64,000 bases of DNA, from the NCBI GenBank assembly GCA_018389105.1, contig JACATO010001021.1, positions 226,100 through 290,099 of the forward strand. The letters run 5' to 3'. Source of the stretch: Nautilus pompilius. Taxonomy: Eukaryota > Mollusca > Cephalopoda > Nautilida > Nautilidae. This document shows, piece after piece, positions 20,867 through 34,721 of the stretch (position 1 is its first letter; each line of letters opens with the position of its first letter). The position numbers and the translations under genes were made by a program. Under the pieces are notes generated by a model. That model was given only the letters and a program-made list of their open reading frames with translations, searched no databases and was not told where the DNA came from.

Positions 20867-20909
20867 TATTATTATTATTATTATTGTTGTTGTTGTTGTT
20901 GTTGTTGTT
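20781..20909. repeat. (TTA)n to (TTG)n compound microsatellite
   Basis: About 105 bp of TTA repeat with phase slips (TTTATT and TATATT interruptions). It passes into a clean TTG run from about 20,884 to 20,909. The abrupt unit change within one tract is typical of a point mutation that was then spread by slippage. Confidence 0.95.
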
Positions 20910-23900
20910 TAGTATCTTCTTATTTTCAACTTTGTAACATTAAAATTAACATGTGTCCATTTGCTGAATCATAAGTTTCTTTCACAGTTAACTTATTTCA
21001 TTATCATTAATAAATTTCGGTTTTTCAAAATGTATTAACTACTTGTCAATATTAAATCAAACATTAAAATAAATAATTTTTTGGTTAGAGTTATAAAAAA
21101 AAAAACAAGTGGGGATTTCCTGTTCTCTTTTTATATATATTTAAAAAGAAGCTTTGTCCAGTCTACATACACTCAGTTGGCTTCGATGGTACCAGGAAAT
21201 ATCTCCAGTTTGCTGAACCTGTCAGAAGCGGTGATGGCAAGAAAAGAAAGTCAGTTGTTTAGATTAGATTAGTTATCCCGCTTTGAAAGGCTAATCTCCG
21301 AGATTAAACTTTCAATTGTAAGATGTCTGCTTTTAAAATGATCTCAAGATGGTAGCTTATCACTGTCCTCATAATCGAGTGTAGCTTCTGGATGCAAAAC
21401 AGATAACCGAGTCAATTTGTAATTGTTAAAAAAAAAGAAGTTTTAACTTCATTTTAAAATGTATTTGGAAAATTTTATTTCTTTATATAAATTTTTCAAG
21501 CCCTTCCATCCAACCGGTATCATTGAGCTGGGATTATACAAGGCAGCGAACTCTGGTTATTCTCCTTGCTTGATCGGCATGATAAACAGTTCTCTCCCCC
21601 CCCCCCTCCCTCGAGGTTCCTAGCAGTCGGCGATAAATTGCAGTCTCTCTAGCACCGTATAATTAGAGTAATTAATTTGACAACAGGAAGATTGTTTAAA
21701 ATCATTGGTCCCAGCTCGCGTGCCGCCGTCTCTCCGGAAAGCCGAATTTGTCGAGGGAGAGGAGGAGGGAGTTGGAGCTTCCTCGGGAGGGAGGAAAAGA
21801 GAGACAGACGAGGGGTGTTCGCGCGCGTCAGCCCTGACTGATGACTTTCGAGGCGCCACCTGGAGCTCGGCGAAAGAGATTGATCAGGCTCGTGACACGC
21901 GCTATTATTCTCCCGTTTTTGAGATTCTGTTAGCGATTTGACGCAGTTTTTTTAAACGGTTTAAGACAATTATCGAAGTCGATGAAACCCTCTAATTTGA
22001 GTTTTGACCTAGAGCACATAAAAACAAAACAATAGAAAACAAAAACAACAAAAAACACGCATTAATTAATTAACTTTTGCTGGATAATCTTTATCGTCTT
22101 CCGGGGGAGCAGGAGATGGAACGAGCCCTAACAAACCAAAAGAGGGGGAGAGAGGGGGAGGGAGAGAGAGAGACTGAAGGTTCGGCCATAATGTCCGCCT
22201 GCAGTAAGTAAAATAAGCGCCATGGATTTGCCCCGTAAAGGTGAAGTTTTTTTGGCCCTTTACGAGTCAATGAAATACAAGACGTTGACCAGGGGATGTT
22301 TACTTGATTGGCTTCCCACTCGACGGCCTCGCTCTGTGAGTAGAGACAGCGAGAATAAATTCGCCATCGCTAATCTTTTTGTGGGTGTGTTTGTGTGTTG
22401 CCGAAAAATCAGATGTTTGCTTGCACTAAAACCTCGTCTGCCATTCTCGCCCATAGGTGGCGCCTCGCGCGCTCGTTTCATCGGTTACCACGAACAGCAG
22501 TTTTATCCACAGTTACTCTGTGTAATTCTCTCTAAATCGACTGCAAGCCGATTAAGGGGCCCTGGCTAATCAGGTCTGGCATATTTAATGCCACAGTCCC
22601 CTTCGCAATGATAACATTTATACTGGTGGGGGTGGGGACATCTCGGGTCTTCCTTAATTGTAATAAAAAAGGGAGCAGGATACTTAAAATTTAGTTTGCA
22701 GCGCATGCGCTCTGGGCCGCTTCAACTGCATAAGCAACTTTACTAGGTAGCTAGTTAAATTTTACTACTTCATGACCCGTAAGGCGGACAGTTAGGGCAT
22801 CCAAATTCATTCTTTTATTATATCGTTAAAAAAGGGATTTTGTCAAAAGTTTTCCTACACAGAGATCTGAAAAGACTGTTCTTCTTTCACCAAATGCATG
22901 ACGTCATCGCTTTAAGAATAAAAGCAATTTTATTCTCTTTTATGGTTTGAACAATCGAAGCTGTATTTGCAATTGTCTGGAATCTCCTTAGGTGGAGCTG
23001 CTACCAAATCATTTCGTGTCAACCCGACCCTAAGCCCTGCTTCCCCCGTTTGATATGAGTTACCACGTAAATAATCTCCCTTGTAGACCAAAAAAAAAAA
23101 CAAACAAACAAAATCACCCCCTCCCATTTTCTGTAAAAATGAATATGAATTATCTCTGCTGAGTATTTTTTTTTAAAGGTTTCCTTGTAACGGAAAGAAG
23201 AATAAGGGAGAGTAGCCATTATTTTTTGTCGCTGTTTTTTTACTTGAATCTCCTCTTGAATGGTTTTCCTTAATTATGGTAAAGGCAACAAGTACAGAGG
23301 GCGACACCTGCTGTCCGAATAATCTCTCACCCCACCACCTTGTCAGCAGCATACCTCGATAATGGACAGCACCAATTCCACTGGTTTCTATTTCGGAATA
23401 GCGAGACTTCCTGCCACGTGGATGAAAAAACATTCTAGACGAACGTTAGTGACCCCGCCGGCATCTCACTGGGATCTACCATCAATGGTAGATTAACTAA
23501 ATTAACAATGACTCTTCAAAAATCCCCAGTTCGGGAAATCAACTTAAGTGATTTTTAGCGGCACGATTTGTTCATGAAAAATCATGTTTAGACCAAAATT
23601 TTATACTCCAGATTGGGGGTTAATAGGTGAAAAAGAAAAGAAGGGTAAAACGAGTAGGTATACGTTTTAAGGGTCACTACATTCAGCGAGCCTGCAGATC
23701 GCTGTACAACAATAGGAATTAATTAATTTACAGGAAGCGAGAGAAATAGTTCAAATATACTTTCTTGGAAAGATTTATTTATTCCTCTGTTTCTCATTTT
23801 TGTTAAACTACCCCCCCCACTATTAAACATGGAGTATCATGTCAGTTAAAAGTTAAAACAATTTTCCGGAAAGATTAACCAGCTTCCGACGATCTACAAT

Positions 23901-24180
23901 TCGTTTTCTTGGGTAGAAAATTGTGATTTGAAATTACTTGCAAATCTCGACTATCAAAGGGATAGTTACCGCCCCTCACGGGCAGCATGAAGCTCGCAGT
24001 GGAAATTCTAAGCTTAAATTGTTTGTCGGTTTGTTTGTTTCTTTAAGTGCGGAAGAAGTAGTGGGTAAGGAACGAGAGGCAGACAGGCAGCCAGCGCGCG
24101 ACTGTTTTCCTTTGATGGCCACGGTGGACACAGTTCAACTGTTACGACGACCAACTGTCATACTCCGCTGAGCAAATGGC
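20910..24180. other. intergenic DNA, GC-richer from 21.6 kb, no gene supported
   Basis: AT-rich until about 21.6 kb, then mixed to GC-rich with purine-rich runs (for example 22,140-22,172). An ATG in good initiation context (GCGCCATGG, 22,217-22,225) opens a 115-codon unrecognised frame at 22,222-22,569. GCGCATGCGC at 22,701-22,710 resembles an NRF1 site. TGACGTCA is at 22,899-22,906. A perfect 9-bp stem with a 2-base loop is at 23,474-23,493. I cannot support a gene from these. Confidence 0.45.
22701..22710. promoter_or_regulatory. NRF1-like palindrome
   Basis: GCGCATGCGC is the palindromic core of the NRF1 consensus YGCGCAYGCGCR; the two outer positions (A and T) do not match. NRF1 sites are typical of CpG-rich animal promoters. 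No transcript start is identified here. Confidence 0.3.
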
Positions 24181-24920
24181 GGATATTGGTGGGCGCTCGC
24201 GCGCGCGCGCGTGTGGCTGGCTGGGAAAAAACTACACCCTGTATCTAACAATAGGCGCCGACACCTTTGTTTCGCGTTTACTCCATGTACAAGATAGAGA
24301 GATAGCTAGATGTTTGCGGAGCAGGGAGGAGGTGGGGTGTTTGGAATAAGCAGAAAGCGTCTACCTAGAACGCACCTGCATAACGTCCGCCCGACGTACG
24401 GAGAAACCTACGTGTCTGCAGCATGTATAGGTAGGTGTTCGCACGTACGATGCGGCTTGTCGACTGATCTTAGACTGCGCTTCGGGCCGGCTCGCTGAGT
24501 CTATTGTCAGCGTCGTCCTCGGCATTCGAGGAAATTAGTCGAGACCCCCCCTCTCTTTTTTTTTTTTGGAAGGCGAGGAATCGCGATTGTCGTCGCGGGG
24601 AGGTGGGTTGGCGTAAAGCCGCCGACCGACACCTGCTTTTCGATACCCGAGTCGCTCGTACGGTGTCTGCTTCATGTCGTAACAGATACCGTAGCTATGC
24701 GCGGAGCCAGTCGAAGGTTTTCGCTTGTCATGTAAATGACGTGATCGGGTAATGTTGCGTTCAGCTTCAAATTAAGACCGAGGAATTGTCGCTATAGGTA
24801 AAGCCCCACGCGGCGCGCGTTCAGGTAGCGAAAAGTTGTCACCTGTAAGTGGGCCTGTCTTGAGAAGTAACGCACGCGTCGTGCGAGCCGGGGCGAAGGA
24901 TCTTCATTTCCGGAAATGTT
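24181..24920. promoter_or_regulatory. CpG-dense, island-like stretch
   Basis: By eye this ~740-bp stretch carries roughly 70 CpG dinucleotides, clearly more than the flanking DNA and more than its base composition would predict. It begins with a (CG)n run at 24,196-24,211. Open frames inside it (62 codons at 24,310-24,498, 82 codons at 24,504-24,752) show no known domain. CpG-normal stretches in invertebrate genomes are often unmethylated promoters or regulatory DNA. That role is inferred, since no gene start is visible. Confidence 0.35.
24196..24212. repeat. (CG)n tract
   Basis: Short run of perfectly alternating CG dinucleotides at the left edge of the CpG-dense stretch. It is a Z-DNA-prone sequence. 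Confidence 0.9.
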
Positions 24921-25061
24921 GGTATTTCGCATTTAGCGAGTATTTGAAGATAATGTATTTATTATATCCTTTTAATTCCTTCCTAGTGTCTGAAATACGT
25001 AAAATATTAAACATTAACACCATCGACTGGCGTCATCCATCTGACCTTTAGCCGTTAATAA

Positions 25062-26110
25062 AGCTGCAGAAACTGGACAAAATAACAGGTCCCCGCCAGA
25101 ATAAAGTGAACTGATAAGAATAACGAAGCAGCCCACATTACCCACAAGGCCGCGCTCTCAGGATGTAAATAGCACGTGTGTCCGAGACAATGGAGCTGAT
25201 CGAATGTCAAGGATGCCTCGTACAGTTGGCGCTCGCGAAATATCGCCATTTGCACGAGGTCGCGTGATTGGACGATCATACTGTGGTCGAAGTAAGAGGC
25301 AGGTAGCTCGGAAAACAGAACATTGCGTAAATAGCGATGTAAGGTTTCGTCAGCCAAACAACAGAGCAGATATAACCATTGAACGGGATGGTAACTCAAT
25401 GGTTACAGACAGGAGACTCGTTCGGCCGACGGGGTCTAAACCAAACACTATATAAAGGTTTCACGATGCACAACTCAACGTTATTTGCATAAACTGGGCT
25501 ACAGCAGATGTGCGGCTCGGCGAAAACCTCTGCAAGGGTCCAGGATATGATACACAGATCTATGGCGTTTTGGAAGTCTCCTATATTCTCGGACGAGCCT
25601 CGGTTTAGCAAATTCACGTCGAATGAGCAAACATGGCTGTGTTGGTGGGGGGAGCCAGGCAAGCATTTTAAGAAGTCCGCTTGCGGGCTACGGACCCGGT
25701 CTTACACGGTGGGTTTAGTGTCCCGTCAAGGCAGCGAGTCTGGATGGTGGAAAGACTGGCCTGGTGCTCCTCGACGGACCTCTGAACTCTGCAGCATACG
25801 TATCCCTTCTCGGTGGTAATCCTCTCACGTTTACCAGTTTTCTCGAACGAGGTTTTGAAGATCAGAACACATTTTCTACAAGAAGATTGTGCCACTTTCC
25901 ATTCCTCCAAATATACCCCCAAACCCCGACGGAAGAGACGCAATAGGCTAGAGAGTCCCCCTGCGTCTTCATTGCCAACTACAAATAGATGAAAGTTCCC
26001 ACATCTGGGGGCTGAACTGACGGGATTTTTGTCAAAAGCTGGACCAGATTCCGCACCACAAGGCGACCCCTGAGCGCGCAAGAGCCACCAGATATTAATC
26101 CCGTGGTTTC
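25062..26110 (+). mobile_element. Tc1-like DNA transposon, decayed
   Basis: Fossil of a Tc1/mariner-superfamily element (DD34E type). The left end probably starts near CAGAAACTGGACAAAATAAC (25,064-25,083), which looks like a Tc1-type inverted end; the matching right end was not found. The start of the transposase is read from 25,204: SPFARGRVIG and KRQVARKT match the N-terminal helix-turn-helix. Then GYSRCAARRKPL (about 25,498-25,533) matches the region before the catalytic core. FSDEPRFSKF (first catalytic Asp at 25,592-25,594) is followed by a Trp-rich stretch like the VWRRPGE motif. From about 25,758, LLDGPLNSAAYVSLL continues in another frame. PPDINPV at 26,085-26,105 matches SPDLNPI, but the Glu that should follow is Val. 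Motifs fall in at least three frames with stops between them. The position of the second catalytic Asp appears to be Gln (FEDQN against FQQDN). The element is therefore inactive. Confidence 0.85.
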
Positions 26111-27227
26111 TGCCCCTTTTTGTACGACTCCGAGGTGCTACACACGAGCCACCTATGCTTTGAGGGCGGCCTTTTCTTCTGGCAGGGTTATGTACTTTAC
26201 CTGCTACTTAGTATATTTTATAATCCCTTTACTTCTATTTGTTTGCTGCTCTGAATGAAAGGAAGCGAAATGGGTACCGACGGCAGAGCCATGCCAACAC
26301 CACAAGGGGACTCCGACTGGAGACCCCAGCCCGGTTAGGCCGCCAGCCGCCGACTCGTCCTTTGCTTCTCTTTCCTCCTCCTTCTCTTTTGTTTTAAAAA
26401 AAAATGTTTACTCCAGAATTTTCGCGTTCATATTGCCGAGGTGCAGACCCCAGACAAAAGGGGCCGAAATCAGCAATTAAACGTGTTTATGCAGGTCAAC
26501 TGAAGCGGCAAATAATTACTTTGTAAAATTGGAGGGACAGACCACGGAAGGCCCCCGAACGATACTTTCTATTTTCGCGCGCGTTCCCGGTGCGCGTCAG
26601 GTTTCATGCTTTGCCGCTGGTGCACCGGTGCGTGACGGCAAATTCCAAGTGCTGGGGACAAGCACGTGCTCATGAAAGTATCCCATAAAGCGCCCATAGT
26701 GTCTCCTAAACTCTCTCCCCCTTTCTCTTTATTCTCTCTATAACGTCTTCATTTTCTCGAAAAAATTAAATAATGTTTTGTATAGAGAGTCATTTCCACG
26801 ATGAAATTATCATATCAACTATCAGATACTCAGAGGAGTTCTGACTAAAGTTCTTTTCTCCGCATTAATTCGCTACACTATCATTAGTTTCTTAATAGGA
26901 GGACTCATAAGTCGAGAATTGGGGCCTACATCTCGACGAGTAATGACAACAAACTTCAACAAGGCTATCGGGGGGCTGTTTTCCGGAGGCGGAGGGTTAG
27001 GGTTAGTTACCAGCCGCCACGAGATCGTCGCTGCGATGGTGGCGTCAAGCAAATCGACGATGACCGAGGAGGAGGTAACTCGTGTAAGGGGACTAAATGT
27101 CTTCGAATGAGAGAACTGCCGACAGCTATGGCGCCGCCCGTAATGAGGTTTCCTCTAAAGTGACAGCTAAAACTGCGCCAGTCATTTGTTAAAAAATGGA
27201 GTATGAAATAAAAAAAATTTTTTTACA

Positions 27228-27239
27228 CGCGCATGCGCA
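27228..27239. promoter_or_regulatory. NRF1 consensus site
   Basis: CGCGCATGCGCA matches the NRF1 binding consensus YGCGCAYGCGCR at all twelve positions. In animals such sites usually lie in promoters. GGCGCCGCCCG about 100 bp upstream adds GC-box-like sequence. No gene start could be recognised. Confidence 0.35.
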
Positions 27240-27390
27240 GAAAACAAAATGCATTTGCCATTCGTTTTCTGAAATACGTAAGCCTTCTAGTAGAGAAACA
27301 TCCTGTTCAGGAAATTAATTATTTAGATGTAGCTGATTCTCCTCGGTTTCAGTAAATATTCAGCAATTTCTTTATTTTTGGACATTGTAC

Positions 27391-27412
27391 TCGCGCGCGC
27401 GCGCGCGTGTGT
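27391..27412. repeat. (CG)n(TG)n alternating tract
   Basis: Perfectly alternating pyrimidine-purine run. It is the third such tract in the window (the others are at 13.8 and 24.2 kb) and is prone to Z-DNA formation. Confidence 0.9.
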
Positions 27413-27849
27413 GCACGTACTTCGTGGTTTCCCTCGCAGGAGAGCTATGACGTCGCCAATAAATGCTCAAAATAGTATCCGACGAAGAAATTTACGAGGT
27501 GCAGATGAGTTATTAAAATCATCAGAATAAATTACTCCAGTCTGCCTATTACCATACTTCCGAGATCAAAATGAGAATGCGAATGGAATCCAACACAAGT
27601 TTCTTTCCATTAGTAGTTGCCACAACGCTATTCTGTCCATCCTTCCCCTCAGAGAACGTTCGCTTTTCAGAGCCCTGATCTGATTTCGAGGTTGAAGACA
27701 CCTGTGAGCTATAGGCCGCGATGACCAACTAAATCGCATCTGTCTCTTGCCTCCCTACTTATTTGTCACGAGCTATTTTGATTTGTTGATAACCAGATCG
27801 AGCAATGTTTTTGTTTTCACTTCAACTCATTTTCTCTTCTATTTGTAAG

Positions 27850-27852
27850 CAA

Positions 27853-27922
<70 letters not shown>

Positions 27923-27929
27923 GTTATTA
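27850..27929. repeat. (ATT)n microsatellite
   Basis: Almost perfect ATT trinucleotide run of about 78 bp, with one TTG unit at its right end. Confidence 0.96.
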
Positions 27930-29365
27930 ATTTTTTATTTTAGCGTTTAAACCCTTATATACGCGTTAGTTATAGGTATAACGAGAGAGAGGAAACGTCC
28001 CTTGACTTATATACCCTTGTACATCTGTTTTTGTGTTTCTAGCAGTTTTCAGAAACACCACTCGCATCAGATCTGTCAAATTGCCCCATACAAAATACTT
28101 TCCTTGTCCCATTCAACATCTGTTCAGAAGGATCACTATTCATTTCTTTCAAGCCGCTACCCAGCCTTATCTCACACGTGACTCGGGTTTTTTGCGGTAT
28201 ACTGAGGGGGCGTGGCACCGAAGTCCGCTTTCAGAGAGTCGCGAACGACTGGGAGTTAGTTCTCTCTCAAGTCTCCTCCGCACAGGCTGCCAAACCAAAG
28301 TCCGTCCAGGGCTGTTTTTTGGTGAGAGGGAGATCGACAAAACAAGGAAAGAAGAACCGTCCGAGAAACGAATGATGCTTCGTGTTTTTTTTCCTGGACA
28401 AGATAAACAAACAGAAGGGGTGATTGGGGGATTACCTGGCGGAAAGGGCGCCGTCACAACAAATAACGCCTTAGAAATGTCCGGATACAGGCAGTCTGTC
28501 CCTTAACGCCGAGCTCCTGTTGCCTTTGATCTTGACGCGTGGCTCCCCCCACTTGGCTGACGCGAGTTTTGTTAAGCAGACAAAAAACGCTGCGATAATC
28601 TGTCTGCTAACCCTGCATTTCGACCACAGAGGTGCGGAGGTATATGAAAGAGGGGGCCCCAGACCATCCTCTCCCGCTGAATACTAATCGGCGGAACATT
28701 TAAACTAGACTCCCGACTTCTCCAGTCCCGGCATAAGCGGTGCTTTTGTCGGTTAATGAACTGCTCGTGCCTCCGCGTGACATCTAACGGCTTTACGTTT
28801 CTGGCTTAGTCAGTGCTCGCCCCTTGAGACTGACGCTATGGACGCCGCTGCCTCTCTCGGGCGTTATTGATCTCCCTGCCATTTCTGACGCATGTCTACT
28901 CCGTGCGGACCTTATTAGCGCCCCGACGTGATGCACAAATAATTGAATGAATAAACAAAAAGGGTCGGTTAGAGTTCCTTTAAATATCGGCTCCACAACC
29001 TAGGGAAGGTGAACGCTAAAAACAGTAGATGATAATATTATTCTACAAACAGTTACCCTCATTCCGAAAGTCAATGGAGGCTACGGCCGCTCTGAGGCCA
29101 GAGGAAAAATGAGCGAGCAGACGAAACATTCCGGTTTTTGTAAACGCTATTTTGAATTTCGCAGACCACGAAGTACGTAGTACGGTTATATTGTCTTCGC
29201 AAAGGAAAACAGAGAGACAACACGACGGCCGGGTGAAATTTCAGCTCGCTTTCTCCTTCGCTGATTGCCCTCCCAACTCCCTGTTCCGAAAAGGAAGTAA
29301 AATTTTACGATCTCAACGTTTGCGGAATGATGCAGGTAAAAAATGTGTACACACACATTTATATA
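27930..29365. other. intergenic DNA, GC-richer, no gene supported
   Basis: Moderately GC-rich unique DNA. A TTTTTGTGTTTCTAG acceptor-like tract (28,028-28,042) precedes a long open frame on the + strand that reads to 28,506. The frame has no upstream ATG (its first near-start is GTG), and its translation resembles no family. It could be an exon or chance, and I leave it uncalled. Overlapping frames on the opposite strand (28,167-28,457) are equally unrecognised. Confidence 0.45.
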
Positions 29366-29727
29366 CATAGTGTAATAAAAGTCCGCCACCCTCACGTATA
29401 ACCTTTATATTCAAACTGACCTCCATCTACTTCTATGCACTTTTTAATTCCATCATTTAAGGATGCGGCTACATCTTGTAGCTGTTCTCGAGTGATACTA
29501 CTCTATCCCTTCTAGATGTTAACTGTTCGCTCTTCAAATCTTCTTGGCCTTTTGTTGCAGACGTCACACTTCAGATTATCCCAAAGAGGGGAAAAAATCC
29601 AAAGCGACTAAATTTTGGGCTTCTGGATTTTCTTCGTTCTGTCCATCTTTCGAGGAAGGTTGTATCTAACCTGCTACGCATATATTAAAACTTACATGGG
29701 GTCCGGAATTTTGTTACACCCCGTATG
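29366..29727 (-). mobile_element. mariner-like element, internally deleted
   Basis: A 362-bp non-autonomous remnant of a mariner-type element on the - strand. Imperfect terminal inverted repeats of about 30-35 bp face each other. The left end begins CATAGTGTAATAAAAGTCCG, and the right end, read on the other strand, begins CATACGGGGTGTAACAAAAT. Both are flanked by TA (29,364-29,365 and 29,728-29,729), the family's target site. Read on the - strand, only the C-terminal part of the transposase survives. LDFFPLWDNLKC (around 29,575-29,610) matches the LDFFLWGYLK motif that follows SPDLNP. ITREQLQDVAASLNDGIKKC and EVDGGQFEYKG match the family's C-terminal tail and end just before the inverted repeat. 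Two stop codons lie between these blocks, and the N-terminal and catalytic parts are absent. It can only have been moved by a transposase from elsewhere. Confidence 0.88.
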
Positions 29728-33927
<4,200 letters not shown>

Positions 33928-34060
33928 GGAGGCCCTCCTCTTCCCCCTGCCCGTCCCGCTTCTTTGTTCCCCTTCCTCTCTCCGTTCCTCTTTTCGCCCC
34001 TTCCCCGCCGTGTTCGCTCTCCACGCCACGTCCCATCCCCCGCTTTCCTCTCCCTCACCG
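33928..34060. repeat. pyrimidine-rich flank of the (TTC)n tract
   Basis: About 130 bp of C/T-rich non-repetitive sequence (CCCTCCTCTTCCCCCTGCCC-like) directly follows the TTC repeat. It continues the strand bias with cytosine in place of thymine. It ends at a CACCGTAAGTCA sequence (34,056-34,067) that resembles a splice donor, but no exon is evident. Confidence 0.6.
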
Positions 34061-34721
34061 TAAGTCAGCTAAACTTGAGTTCGGATTAGCTTTGGTTTTC
34101 CATCTCTATAAACTTTGAATTTTCCGTTATCCTACCACCTATTTCTCATCCTTTGTGAAGTACGTATTTAAACCGTCCGTTATACTGTCTTATTTCACTT
34201 TTATTCCGCTCATTTTACTTACACTATAAAAAAATGGAAAACTTCAGAAAAAACAGATAGATTGTGAAATAGTTGCATAAGCACAGGCCGCCTTAGACGT
34301 TACTGTACAACACGCAGGCGGTTTTACAGATTATAAGAATTTTAATTACAGAAGATAGTGATAACAACCCACCTTTAGCTTGATAGATAGGGGAGATAAC
34401 TCTGAGAAAACCAGGAAAATTTATTCACCACAAAAGAAAACATAAATAATTAAATTAATCTGTCATATAAACAAATTTGAAAGAAGAAAGAAACAGTCCA
34501 ACAACTTTATTTTTTAACAGTTCGTAGAAGATAATTAAATGAAATGAAAAAATGACTGAGTAAAAAATTATTACCACAGTAATTTATATATATATTTATA
34601 TTTGTTTCAACTTGTATGCTTTTGTTTCCTCATATAATAAAACAGGTCTACTTGAGGCATCTGATGGGTTAATTAGGGAAGAAAACAGGAGAATATCCTG
34701 CGAAAACTTCAGTTATTCCGT
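34061..34721. other. AT-rich spacer between repeat blocks
   Basis: Unique AT-rich sequence separating the trinucleotide block from the first satellite. From about 34,635 it contains short matches to the satellite (AACAGGTCTACTTGAGG), so the last ~90 bp may be a heavily diverged edge unit. No gene seen. Confidence 0.6.

Larger units (their letters stand above)
26111..27849. other. intergenic DNA, no gene seen
   Basis: Mixed-composition unique sequence to the right of the Tc1 fossil. Features of note are two tandem telomere-like TTAGGG units (26,994-27,006), a full NRF1 consensus at 27,228-27,239, and a (CG)n(TG)n run at 27,391-27,412. The longest open frame is 63 codons (26,919-27,110) and is unrecognised. 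Confidence 0.55.

Noticed and set aside
23474-23493. Perfect 9-bp inverted repeat with a 2-base loop
   Set aside because: A stem of this size is not surprising in 64 kb and has no T-run or neighbouring gene. The hairpins at 2539-2559 and 30,851-30,880 are judged the same way.
26994-27006. Two tandem TTAGGG units, possible interstitial telomere
   Set aside because: Two units are expected by chance in a window of this size, and no longer degenerate telomeric tract surrounds them.
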